Shown here piece by piece: positions 22,161-31,300 of a stretch of 35,365 nt of DNA (positions are counted from its first letter, which is position 1; every line of letters begins with the position of its first letter). The stretch spans positions 1-35,365 of the forward strand of contig NZ_NAPS01000010.1 of NCBI RefSeq assembly GCF_004323185.1, read 5' to 3'. Below the pieces are notes generated by a model, which was given only the letters and a program-made list of their open reading frames with translations, was not told where the DNA came from and ran no database searches. The position numbers and the translations under genes were made by a program. The DNA comes from Westiellopsis prolifica IICB1 (GTDB lineage: Bacteria; Cyanobacteriota; Cyanobacteriia; Cyanobacteriales; Nostocaceae).

Positions 22161-23107
22161 TAATTTCTATTTTTCTGCCTTGGATCTGTACCCAATTTTT
22201 TCTCAATTCGTTGTAATTTTACATTCGTATACTCCACCTGCTTATGAATACGCTCAATCTGCTGTTGGGTAAAGTTGGGCAATTCTCTTGATGCTAATTG
22301 GAAACCCACTTTGTTGATCATTAATATCAACACACACCCAACTAGAAAACACACCATCGTGACTACAAATCTTGAACTCAAAAATAAACTACAAATACTA
22401 ATTGAAACACTGTTTAATAACCTCGACCAAAATGAAGCAATCTTCGACTCCAAGCTGACTGTTGAATCTTCCTTATTGACCAACTGTTCTATTTTTTGCA
22501 TCAACCATCTTTGATTACGTGCTAAATCCTCTATCTCTCCCCTTATCTGGTTCAATTCTCTACTCCCAGACACTGCCAAAATCTCCCTTTTCAATTCCGA
22601 CATTTGAGCTTGGTTTAACTCCACTTTCAATGTCTGATTCTGGGAGAGCGCTTGATTTAAACTCACCAACAGTTTTTTTAAAGTTGGTATCTCTGATACG
22701 AAGCTTTTATATGAAGGTGATACTTCAGTCAATGTTTGCAGTTGAATCAGCTGTTGTTGCGAGGTTAAATCTAATGCGTTCAACGCTGTAGACAGCCTAT
22801 TGCAAGACTGAGCCAAGTTGTTGATTTTTTCACTTTGGTCTCCTGCATCTTTTAATTGCTGTGCTGTTAGTTCTGTCCATTCTGACAGTTCACCTTGTAA
22901 TTTTTTAAATAATTGTTTCCACTCATGTGGTGCTGTCTCCGTCAGTTGCGCCAGATACCCGATGTACTGCACTAATCGAAATGCTGGGTCTTCTGGGCGC
23001 ATTCCAGAATCTACTGCAAAGCGCAACACTTTTGCTTGAAATTCTGGTGGTTTATCTGAAAGTAATCTATCCAAATGAGATGGTTGAGCAAAATCATTAT
23101 TAGCCAT
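22160..23107 (-). CDS. Coiled-coil membrane protein (DUF6753-like) of the mob operon
   Basis: 315 residues from the ATG at 23107, with GAGG upstream; the GTG one codon earlier is less likely. The beginning (FRLVQYIGYLAQLTETAPHE, then WKQLFKKLQGELSEWTELTA) resembles a cyanobacterial plasmid family I recall as DUF6753. A long coiled coil spans about 90-220. One strong membrane segment (FVVTMVCFLVGCVLILMI) lies at about 247-265, with a short tail after it. It probably anchors or spaces components at the membrane. It overlaps the next gene by one base and is preceded by the ParA-like gene. Confidence 0.7.
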   Translation of the reverse strand: MANNDFAQPSHLDRLLSDKPPEFQAKVLRFAVDSGMRPEDPAFRLVQYIGYLAQLTETAPHEWKQLFKKLQGELSEWTELTAQQLKDAGDQSEKINNLAQSCNRLSTALNALDLTSQQQLIQLQTLTEVSPSYKSFVSEIPTLKKLLVSLNQALSQNQTLKVELNQAQMSELKREILAVSGSRELNQIRGEIEDLARNQRWLMQKIEQLVNKEDSTVSLESKIASFWSRLLNSVSISICSLFLSSRFVVTMVCFLVGCVLILMINKVGFQLASRELPNFTQQQIERIHKQVEYTNVKLQRIEKKLGTDPRQKNRN

Positions 23108-23182
23108 CACAACCTCAACACCAAAAACCAGAGATTACACTTAATTTCAAGAGCAGTTATTAAGCCTCAAAGGAAGCCATAC

Positions 23183-23944
23183 TTACTCAAATCCCAATTG
23201 CACTGCTGCTCTCTTAAACTCACTCTCGCAACTATCCACCCACCCAAACAATCTTGATTGATTGCTCAAAGTCAGCGCCTCATGTGATAAGGCTTCTCGA
23301 AAACTTAAATCGTTACTATCTATAAAATCAAAAATATCGTCAAACAACTCCGGCAGATTTAACTCTATTGCACCCAAATCCAATGCAGCCTGCCGCGCCT
23401 TAGAATTGTTGTAGCGAGTAAACTTATTCTCTGCACCCCAGTAGAGATTCCTAACTACCACATAGTCCACCCGACTGCCACAAAACTCTAACAGCCTCTT
23501 TAATTGCACCACCGAATCCTTGACCCTACCCAGCACACTCACCATCGTGATTCGGTAGCCTAAACGCTCGGCATTTTGAAATAAATAGATGTCGTTTGCT
23601 AAATCCTCAAAATACTCTGCTGCACCCGCAGGCAAATCAACCAATGAAACTTGAGGAGTCAGCAGTTTTAAATCATCTTGCAGCGCATCCGCACCACCCC
23701 GATGATTCAATTTCAGGGTTTTTACCCCAGGCGGAATATTGTTGTAATGCCTCCACAACTGAGGATTAGAAGCGTCGCACTCGTAAGCAATGCAGTTGAT
23801 ATTGCGATTTCGGTAGATATCGAGCAAAATTCTGGCTACTATGCTCTTGCCTGTCCCCCCTTTGTCCCCCGTACACATCACAATCCTTTTGTTTACTGCT
23901 GATGGAGCGGTATTCTTCTCAACAGCAGTTTTACTTTTAGTCAT
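23183..23944 (-). CDS. ParA-like ATPase of the mob operon
   Basis: 253 residues. The deviant Walker A GDKGGTGKS has signature Lys28 and catalytic Lys33, unlike the parA at 11696. An acidic site near YECDASN and SLVDLPAG (Walker B-like) follow. It is related to VirC1/MobD-type ATPases found in relaxase operons, which help place the relaxosome at the cell pole or coupling protein. Its start overlaps the upstream gene by 4 bases (ATGA). This is a second ParA-like protein on the replicon; the context argues for transfer rather than segregation. Confidence 0.82.
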   Translation of the reverse strand: MTKSKTAVEKNTAPSAVNKRIVMCTGDKGGTGKSIVARILLDIYRNRNINCIAYECDASNPQLWRHYNNIPPGVKTLKLNHRGGADALQDDLKLLTPQVSLVDLPAGAAEYFEDLANDIYLFQNAERLGYRITMVSVLGRVKDSVVQLKRLLEFCGSRVDYVVVRNLYWGAENKFTRYNNSKARQAALDLGAIELNLPELFDDIFDFIDSNDLSFREALSHEALTLSNQSRLFGWVDSCESEFKRAAVQLGFE

Positions 23945-24483
23945 AAATCATCTGGGTTATAGAGTTTAGGTTTGAAGGTATGCGATTCACCCTGTAACTT
24001 CGATTCTGAGGAGGACTGTGTTTGCGCTTTTGGCTGTGATTTAGCTGATTGTCCTGACTGAGACTTTCTCCTTCCTTTCTTTTCAGATTCGCCCCCAGTT
24101 AGTTCTTGAGATTCGGTAGCTCCCCGGTCAATAGTGGTTGACTCTCCCTGATTAACAGTAGTCTCTTCTGGTTGCTCAACATCAGTCTCTGAATAGGCGT
24201 CAACTTTCTTTTTCTTGCGAGTGCGAGTACTCTTTCTCACCTCGCCCAATAAATATTTCAGCCGACTGCCACTAATGTGAATATCTAGCCCAGCCAATAG
24301 CTCTGATATTTCATCGTAGGTATAATTCTTCTTTAAAGCACCCTCTATGTAGCGTCGCATCTGACGAATTGCTTCCTTAGCAGGAACATCAGGCAACTCT
24401 TTAGACTTCAATTCCCTCAACGCCTTTATCGCCTCTGGAATCTTGTCTTTGCTTATCCTTTCAGTATCTTGTTCTTGGTGCAT
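23941..24483 (-). CDS. Mobilization accessory DNA-binding protein (HTH-like)
   Basis: 180 residues. The N-terminal half has a basic helical section (AIKALRELKSKELPDVPAKE) and an HTH-like segment (YTYDEISELLAGLDIHISGS, then RLKYLLGEV), of the kind seen in plasmid mobilization accessory proteins. The C-terminal half is disordered (S/E/K/Q-rich). It is the first gene of the leftward operon, directly beside the oriT-like gap, so it may bind oriT or regulate both promoters. It overlaps the ParA-like gene by 4 bases. Confidence 0.65.
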   Translation of the reverse strand: MHQEQDTERISKDKIPEAIKALRELKSKELPDVPAKEAIRQMRRYIEGALKKNYTYDEISELLAGLDIHISGSRLKYLLGEVRKSTRTRKKKKVDAYSETDVEQPEETTVNQGESTTIDRGATESQELTGGESEKKGRRKSQSGQSAKSQPKAQTQSSSESKLQGESHTFKPKLYNPDDL

Positions 24484-24930
24484 TCTAGTAGTATTGACAA
24501 ATTACGAGTTAATTCTAATATTTCCTCCGTAACTCTGTTAGAAATATATACCACTAAAGAAAATATGTACTATTTTCTCCTAATAATGCAAAATATATTT
24601 ACATTTGTTCAATTTCCCCCTATCTTGCCCCTATTTCTCACTCGCTCGTCTTCTCTCGCCCACTGGGCAACCCTCATCCCAAAACTTGCCCAAAATTGGG
24701 TTAGGAGCCAGCCATGCCTTTTTGCCTCCGGCAATCCTCGCGAAGCGAGGACGGCAGGGCTGGCTTAAGGGGGACACCCCCTTAAGAATCCCCCACTGGG
24801 CTACATCGTTAGTGTCATCAATTATCGAAAACTTTGACACTCAGCTATGAAAAAATAGGGACATACTCAACCAATCTCTCCGCGTCACCGTGTTAGAGTG
24901 TCCCCGCGTCTCTCCCATTCCCTAAAACTT
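24484..24930. other. Candidate oriT region between divergent mob operons
   Basis: CCTATCTTGCCCC at 24619-24631 resembles the IncP/MOBP nic consensus (YATCCTG, cut before C), so cleavage would fall after G24627. To the right is a set of strong hairpins: AGCCAGCC...GGCTGGCT (24706-24765) enclosing CCTCGC-GAA-GCGAGG (24736-24750), then CTTAAGGGGG-ACA-CCCCCTTAAG (24764-24786). A weaker AGTGTCA...TGACACT repeat (24811-24841) lies near the mobC promoter area. The two operons must be promoted from here. Confidence 0.65.
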
Positions 24931-25341
24931 ATGCCTAAACGTATTAAATTTAAAGCCAACTTTAGAACACATTCTTATACAGTCAAATTAAGCGACTTAG
25001 AACTTGACTGGTTACGCATGAAAGCTAAAGACGCAGGTATGAGTGGAGCCGATTTAATACGTCGCTTAACTTTCACCAAACCACTTCCCAAAAGAATCAG
25101 TAAAATCTCACTCGCCACTTACCAAGAATTAGGAAGAATCGGCAACAACCTCAACCAACTTGCAAGAGTATCTAACACCGCCATCAAAATGGGATATCCG
25201 CCACCAGCTAAACAAGAGCTACTAGAAGAACTTCTAGAGCTGCTACATGAATGCAGACGACAACTCGCCCAAGTCGATATTGATGATGAGGATGACGACC
25301 TAGAATCAGAGGATTTTGAGGATGATTGGGAAACAGATTAA
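24931..25341 (+). CDS. mobC: MobC-like relaxosome accessory protein
   Basis: 136 residues from the ATG at 24931; a GTG at 24898 would add 11. The N-terminus is basic (MPKRIKFKANFRTHSYTVKL) and the middle has a ribbon-helix-helix-like segment (LSDLELDWLRMKAKDAGMSG, then ADLIRRL). GNNLNQLARVSN is the signature of the MobC family. The tail is acidic (IDDEDDDLESEDFEDDWE). MobC proteins melt and mark oriT for the relaxase. It overlaps the relaxase gene by 20 bp and lies next to the nic-like site. Confidence 0.85.
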   Translation: MPKRIKFKANFRTHSYTVKLSDLELDWLRMKAKDAGMSGADLIRRLTFTKPLPKRISKISLATYQELGRIGNNLNQLARVSNTAIKMGYPPPAKQELLEELLELLHECRRQLAQVDIDDEDDDLESEDFEDDWETD

Positions 25342-26554
25342 GGGTAGAGGCTTTCGAGGCTTGTTGGACTATCTACAATCCAGCCAAGAATCACGATTAA
25401 TTGGCGGCAATATGAGCGGCAGAAATGCTCTTGAATTGTCTAGAGAATTCAAAGTCTCACGCCAACTTAATCCAGAAGTCGAACGAGCAGTTTATCACGT
25501 TTCACTCTCAGCTGCAAAGGATGATCAACTCGATGATTACCAATGGTGTGAAATAGCTGATAAATACATGGAGAGGATGGGCTTTGACTGCAATCAATAT
25601 ACCATTTTCAGACACGCTAACACTGATGATGACCACATTCACATAGTCGCCAGCAGAATTAGATTAGATACCGGAAAAGTGGTGCATGATAGTTGGGATT
25701 ATGTACGCTCTGAAAAAGTACTCCGAGAACTTGAAAAAGAGTACGGACTAGTGCAAGTAGCTGGTAGCAGAGAGAAACTAGCAAGGACACCCACCACCGG
25801 ACAAGTTCGGCGCATCAAAAGAGAGCAATCAGAGTATGAACGTGGCGAACGAGAAAACCCACCACAGCGCACCATCAAACAACGACTCCAAGAACTCATT
25901 GACCACGCTACAGCTGACAAACCAACTATGCCCCAATTCATTGAACGACTGCAACAGCATGGGGTAGAAGTTCGACACGGACTAACACGCAATGGCAAAT
26001 CAAAAGGCATTTCTTATGCTCTGGATGAACAACATTTTAGTGGCACACATTTGGGTGCGGCTTACACCTTTCCTGGACTCCAAAAACACAAAAGTATTGA
26101 CTATCAACCACAACGTGATGACGCGCTTATGTTGCAGCTGCTTTCAAACCCAATTAAGCAGATTCAGAGTCACCAGCAATCACTCTCAAATAACCACACT
26201 AACGCAGACTCTGAAGAAGAACAAATTCAATTTGAACACACCCAAACTGTAGCCCCTATCCTCGCTAGTCTTTTAAAAGCTGTGGACTCAAATCGATTTT
26301 CAGGAAACCAACACACAGCTTACTGGGATGAAAATCAATTGGTTCTAGTGAGAAACAGCGATGGGGTACAACTCATGAGGACATCCTATAACTCGCAGAA
26401 ATCACACTGGGAACCCGTTGAGCGCTCCCAACTGACGACTGAAGAAGTACAACACTTTCAGCAACTCATTCCCAAAATTCAGTCCAGATTGAACTCACTG
26501 CAACAGGAGAAAGAAAGGTCTTTGAAAAACCGTTCGCGGGGGCTTAGTCGATGA
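25322..26554 (+). CDS. MOBP-type relaxase
   Basis: 410 residues from the ATG at 25322. Motif I is GRGFRGLLDYLQ, with the candidate nucleophile Tyr17. Motif III is FRHANTDDDHIHIVASR, with His98, His105 and His107 for metal binding. These identify a relaxase/mobilisation nuclease of the VirD2/TraI class. The middle part carries RHGLTRNGKSKGISYALDEQ and HFSGTHLGAAYTF, typical of cyanobacterial plasmid relaxases. The last 110 residues repeat the module found in the protein encoded at 21537-22160. It cuts one strand at oriT, stays bound and is exported with it. There is no primase or helicase domain. Confidence 0.9.
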   Translation: MIGKQIKGRGFRGLLDYLQSSQESRLIGGNMSGRNALELSREFKVSRQLNPEVERAVYHVSLSAAKDDQLDDYQWCEIADKYMERMGFDCNQYTIFRHANTDDDHIHIVASRIRLDTGKVVHDSWDYVRSEKVLRELEKEYGLVQVAGSREKLARTPTTGQVRRIKREQSEYERGERENPPQRTIKQRLQELIDHATADKPTMPQFIERLQQHGVEVRHGLTRNGKSKGISYALDEQHFSGTHLGAAYTFPGLQKHKSIDYQPQRDDALMLQLLSNPIKQIQSHQQSLSNNHTNADSEEEQIQFEHTQTVAPILASLLKAVDSNRFSGNQHTAYWDENQLVLVRNSDGVQLMRTSYNSQKSHWEPVERSQLTTEEVQHFQQLIPKIQSRLNSLQQEKERSLKNRSRGLSR

Positions 26555-26760
26555 CCAAAGAAGCAGAGGAGCAGGGGAAGCTTCCTCAGAATGCTCTTCG
26601 CTTTGGACGGCTTTGTTGCTGACGAACAAAGAGAGTTATTGAACAATAACTTTTTTCTTCCTCTGCTTCAAGAGCTACCCCTGCTCCCTCTGCACCCTTG
26701 CCTCTTCGGTGACAATAATTAGTCACTGTACAACTCGATTTGGAGTGAGCATTCTGGTTG

Positions 26761-26788
26761 CCAGGGGGGATAAGCGCATCCCCCCTGG
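26761..26788. repeat. 11-bp perfect hairpin, G/C-run
   Basis: CCAGGGGGGAT and ATCCCCCCTGG surround a 6-base loop. There is no T tract after it on either strand, so it is not a standard terminator. Confidence 0.65.
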
Positions 26789-26799
26789 AACCCCCGCGC

Positions 26800-26880
26800 A
26801 GCCTGTTGCCTCCTGAGAGCCGAAAATAAGAATCTCGCATAGCAATAAGGTTAATCGCGGCTCTCAGGAGGCAACAGGCT
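26800..26880. repeat. 81-bp element: 23-bp perfect inverted repeat with 35-bp loop
   Basis: The left arm at 26800-26822 (AGCCTGTTGCCTCC... to GAGAGCCG) is exactly complementary to 26858-26880. It may be a MITE-like unit or a very stable RNA hairpin downstream of the relaxase gene. Confidence 0.75.
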
Positions 26881-27113
26881 CAATACCTATTTGATCGCGT
26901 ACTGGTTGGACAAATACCAAGTTAGAAAGGGTTGAAAGGTATCTCGGTACTGACCCTAACCGCAAAAAATAAATTAACTCACAACTGTGACAGGCGTTCC
27001 CGCTAGTTTACACTTTTGCATCACCGTCGCTTCGCTCCAATTCAAAATTCAAAATTAATTAAATTTTCAATTAAAAAATCTTCAATTCTCTTACACTAGA
27101 ATTTTTATTTGAA

Positions 27114-27617
27114 TTGGAGCATTTGCTCTTAAGCCTCCAGATAGCAACTGAATATACTCAACAGGACACTCTTATTGAAGAGAACACAGTTCCAACTAAT
27201 CAGGCAATCACTCAAACAACTTCACCAATTACTAATAGCCTATCGACAATTAAAGAATATGAATTTAGTGATGCTTGTGCAACTGAAGTAGATATTTCTG
27301 ACATCCCCAAAATTAGTTTTAAAAGAAAGCCTACCTCTGTGCCACTGTTACCAGAATTTCAAGAATATTCAGTACAGAATGCTATTCTTATTTTGATGCG
27401 CCGACGACCCGATTTGAACATGCATATTGATGCAATTACACGCGACACCTACGGCGATTTACCAGAAAAACAGTTTCAGACAGCAAAAATGAATGTTTCT
27501 AAAGCACTTTCTACTGGAGTAGCCCAGGTAATGTGGTTTCGGGTGTTACGTGCTAATGGTGTCTACACTTTGCATTATGAGAAGGGTGTCACTGCCAGCA
27601 CTCCAAAGCGCAAATAG
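27114..27617 (+). CDS. Plasmid-linked protein, possible winged-helix C-terminus
   Basis: 167 residues from a TTG at 27114 that follows AT-rich DNA; there is no clear Shine-Dalgarno, so the start is uncertain. The first 85 residues are T/I/S-rich and disordered-looking. The C-terminal 80 (VQNAILILMRRRPDLNMHID to WFRVLRANGVYTLHY) read as a small winged-helix-like domain. It sits between the mob and rep regions. I do not recognise a named family. A DNA-binding role is a guess from the fold-like pattern. Confidence 0.55.
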   Translation: MEHLLLSLQIATEYTQQDTLIEENTVPTNQAITQTTSPITNSLSTIKEYEFSDACATEVDISDIPKISFKRKPTSVPLLPEFQEYSVQNAILILMRRRPDLNMHIDAITRDTYGDLPEKQFQTAKMNVSKALSTGVAQVMWFRVLRANGVYTLHYEKGVTASTPKRK

Positions 27618-27812
27618 TTGGGGCAATGCAAGAGTTGCTGTCACTTTGTGCCAAGCTGTTCTACCAAGTTCCGACTTTTCTATTGGAATTGGAACTTTAC
27701 CTTTTTTCTTATGTAGAATATGGTTTGAAACCACGTTTTTCCAACTTCAGCCTAAGAAAATGTTCCTACACCATTGAAAACGAGAACATTTTGACGGGTT
27801 GGAAGTGTTAAC

Positions 27813-28211
27813 TCATTCTTCTTCTGTAGAGGGGCTATTGAGAGTATCACCGGGCCACGACAAATGCACAGAGTGTTGTTCTCGTTGGTTTTGCCGTTGT
27901 ACGAGCAGCAAATCTGCATGAACCTGTGTCATGAGCGATTTGTACAAGTTTATACCGTTGCGTTTTACCGAAGTCTGACTTGACATGCGATGTTTTGGAT
28001 CGTGGGCATCAATCCAATCAATTTGTGTTTTCGCCACTTGTGCCACAGTTTGTAAGCGATGTTCGTCGCTTTCAGCATAGGCTAAGTGCATAGCAGCACA
28101 TAGAGCATGGTAAGCAGTTTCGTAATATGCATTTTCTAGAGCATTCTGGCTTATCGCTATAAGCTGCGAATACATATCATCGTCTTTACCCTGATCTATA
28201 TCTTGAATCAT
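27813..28211 (-). CDS. Conserved cyanobacterial helical protein
   Basis: 132 residues, all-helical. The core AYYETAYHALCAAMHLAYAE followed by RLQTVAQVAKTQIDWIDAHD and PKHRMSS is a pattern I know from small cyanobacterial proteins of unknown function. It resembles one TPR-like repeat followed by a helical hairpin. No membrane segment, no catalytic motif. It lies in the same direction as the rep gene, 162 bp downstream of it. Confidence 0.65.
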   Translation of the reverse strand: MIQDIDQGKDDDMYSQLIAISQNALENAYYETAYHALCAAMHLAYAESDEHRLQTVAQVAKTQIDWIDAHDPKHRMSSQTSVKRNGINLYKSLMTQVHADLLLVQRQNQREQHSVHLSWPGDTLNSPSTEEE

Positions 28212-28372
28212 GTTCTTCTATTTTCGTAATTATTTTTAGTGTAAAGCCGTTGAAGCATAATCAAGCAATTGAAAAAATAGTTGACACTTTGTGACAGCAA
28301 CCCTTGCATTGCCCATGTCAAGATCAGCCGTGCCATAAAACTACGACAGTTAAATAGTAGTTAGAAAGTAAT

Positions 28373-31300
28373 TTAGGACATCCATTCTTCCCAATTAGGT
28401 GCAGAAGAGATGAGTTGAGTAAACTTATCCGGGTTAGCCGACTCAAATTCAAAGATCACTCCCCAACGCTCATCAATGGAAAGTGTACTGAGTAATTCTT
28501 TAACCATCTCAACCCCATATTCAAGTCGCTCAACCAGCAATTGAGCATAGTTTTTCACCCGATGCCACCAATGCTCATTGAGTATTTCTACTTGTTGAGT
28601 TTGTCCGTCCATACCCCCCCGATAAATCTCTCCACCTATATTAGGGGGGGGTGTGGACGCGGAGGGAGAAGGCAGGGGAGCGGGGAGCAGGGAGCAGGGG
28701 GAATCAGGCATGGGGAAAGGGAGAAGAGAGCAGGGGGATAAAATTTCTCCCATGCACCCCGCAGAGAGTCCCGGAGCTTCTTCTCCCATGCACCCTGCAC
28801 CCTGCACCCTTGCCTCTTCTGGTTCAATCCCATACAGAGCCTGCATTAAGGCTGCATAAGCAGCGTTTCGCTCTTGTTCCTCAAGTTTTTGCTTTTCCCT
28901 CTGTTCCCGTTGCTGTTGCCGATATGACAACACCTGCTGGACAAACGCCACATCCAATGGATTTAGGCGATAATACCTAACCCGTTTGCCATTCTCCACA
29001 GGTCGCCGAAACACAGTAGACAGCCCCAGCTGCTCTAAATACTGACCCAAAATCCACATCGGTGACTTATCGGCAGGTATGGTAAGATTAAGGATTGCTT
29101 TCACGTGAGTTGCATTGCGTTTGGAGAATTCTGCCAAGGTTTGAATCATCGATTCGTTTCCTCTTACCTCTGCCCCAGCCATCAACTGAGTCAAAATTGA
29201 GTGCAGTCCCAAATGATGACGCATCAACCATGACGTAGAATGGTTACTCCAATCAGTGCAAATCGACAGGCTTTTTCGCTCAGATTTATCTCGCTCTACC
29301 ACCACATCTGGGGGCGTAACAAACTCTCGCCCCGCTTCATCAATAATTTTTTCCCCCGGTTGTGCAAGTATTGCCTCCAATGCCACAATCTTACGAATCA
29401 GCCTCCCCCCATTATCTTTTTCGACTAGCTCAGGGGTAACACTCATCCCGTAGGTGTCCTGTATGCGGAACTTTTCACACTCCAAAGCTTCTTCGGGCTT
29501 GAGATAGTCTTGGCTTAGTCTTGCTGTGTAAGTTTTTTTATCAATATCCTTGGCATTGGCAACTTTGGTGTAATGCTCCCAGTCTAGGGCAACCCCAATA
29601 GCCTTCATCCACCGAGAAGCCTCTTCATTCACACCATCCCCTACAGGAATAATGGTATTGCCCATTTCTTCCAAAAGCGTACGCAAATCTGAGCGCAAAT
29701 TATTAATAGACCAATTTCGTTGAGCCTCAATCTGACAACTAGCATCCAATGCCCAGTCCTTTTCAGCCCCGCGTTTGCCAGTCTCTTTGTCGATGCGAAT
29801 TAAAAACGCAGTCATTTCATTTTTTTGGAGAATTTTCTCCTTGATCCGCCGTGCATTGGTTTCGGTATAACCAAAAGGAGGACGAGGAGCAACCCAAACG
29901 TGCATTGGCACATCTGGACGATTTCGCCAAAGCTGTTGGGCGCATTCTGTAGCCCCCTGGGAGACAGCGTGAAATACACCAAACACTGCATCAAAATGAG
30001 GTGTTGAAATGTCTACCCCTGTACCCAGACTAGGAGTCGCCAAAAGCGCATTAATATCTTTAATGGCAATATTGATTTCCTTGATAAAAATAACATTCTC
30101 TTCACTACCGCTATTTTCCGAGTGAACAGACCATACTTTTATCTGGCGGTCTTCTTCTGGTTCTGGTGTGTCATCGTCATCGAGCAGGAGAGCAGAGGGG
30201 CTCTTGGGCAGAGGGGAATCTTGTATAAATTTCTCCCCTGCTCCCCTGCACAAGTGCTCCCCTGCTCCCCTTGCTTCATTCAAGCCTTTCTCCAACTTTT
30301 TGATAAAGCGCTTGCTATCGCTAACAAACATCAGGTTTTTACCTGTCATCAGTTGAGCGTGAAACTCTGCCACCAAAGCGCTACTATCTTGACCCTCATA
30401 CCAATAAATTTGGCGACCACCTGAGCGATACTCGTTTTTGATAATGTATGGTTTTTCACCAACTGGACGCATTGCCATAAAAAAGTCAATCGTCAAATCA
30501 TCCAAGTGGGCATCCGCCAATACCACCAATTTGGCGTTATAAACTAAATACTCTAAAACCTCTAAAATTGCCCCCCGGTGTTCCTTACAAGTTTTTGACT
30601 TTAGCAAGTGAGCCAAATATTGACAAGCCTCATCGATGAAAAGGCAATCATATTTTTGCAAATTGCTTGCCATTTTATACAACGAATCAACTGTAATACT
30701 CAGAGCATTAGCTTTTGCCCAGTCCTCACATCGCAAGCTTGAGTAAATCTCGGTTATTAGTCGCTCACTCAGGTTTTTGAGCAGGTTGACCCGATGACCG
30801 TTGTTTAAAAAACTTAACTCTGGTTGGTTTTTTCTCAAAGAAGAGAGCAACTCGGTTTTGCCCGTCCCCATGTCTGAAAGTAAACAAACCAGCCCCTCTT
30901 GGGGTAGGGAGTTAATCGCCTTTGATAAAAAACGGCTGTTTACCGTAACATTAGGCTTGTGCTTGCGAATTCCCCTGGCACGATTGATGAAAAATGACTG
31001 TTGATACTCACTCAAAGTAAGTGTATCAGCAATCATTGCCGCGACAGCATTAGGAGCTTTTTTACCCAAAGCAACAGCCCAATCGTCAATCCCTTTCTCT
31101 GGCCCTGGCAGTTGTGCCACTTCACACTGACAATTTTGTCTTTGAATCGCCCATCCTGTACGCCGTGTAGCTTGAAAAACCTGGCGTTTGGTTTTAGGCT
31201 TAGTTTCGTAGTCAAACAGGATGATGAATTTTCGCTCCTGTTGTGCCATTGGTACTAAATCAGGGTGCAGCCGTTCACTATCCCCCTCACCGATTCGCCC

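Larger units (their letters stand above)
26555..27113. other. Non-coding stretch: STRR fragments and two large hairpins
   Basis: 26563-26700 contains G-rich and C-rich STRR-like units around an AT core (GAACAATAACTTTTTTC). Two hairpin elements follow, listed separately. The remainder to 27113 is AT-rich with no gene. Confidence 0.5.

Noticed and set aside
24469-24850. Open frames of 69-99 codons in the oriT gap
   Set aside because: They overlap hairpins and the nic-like site, lie in conflicting frames and lack protein-like composition.
27618-27811. Possible small gene or pseudogene after the 27114 gene
   Set aside because: Frames are short, lack a Shine-Dalgarno and show no recognisable pattern.
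28541-28980. Overlapping plus-strand frames rich in Gly/Arg opposite rep
   Set aside because: They are shadows of the STRR array on the opposite strand of the rep gene.
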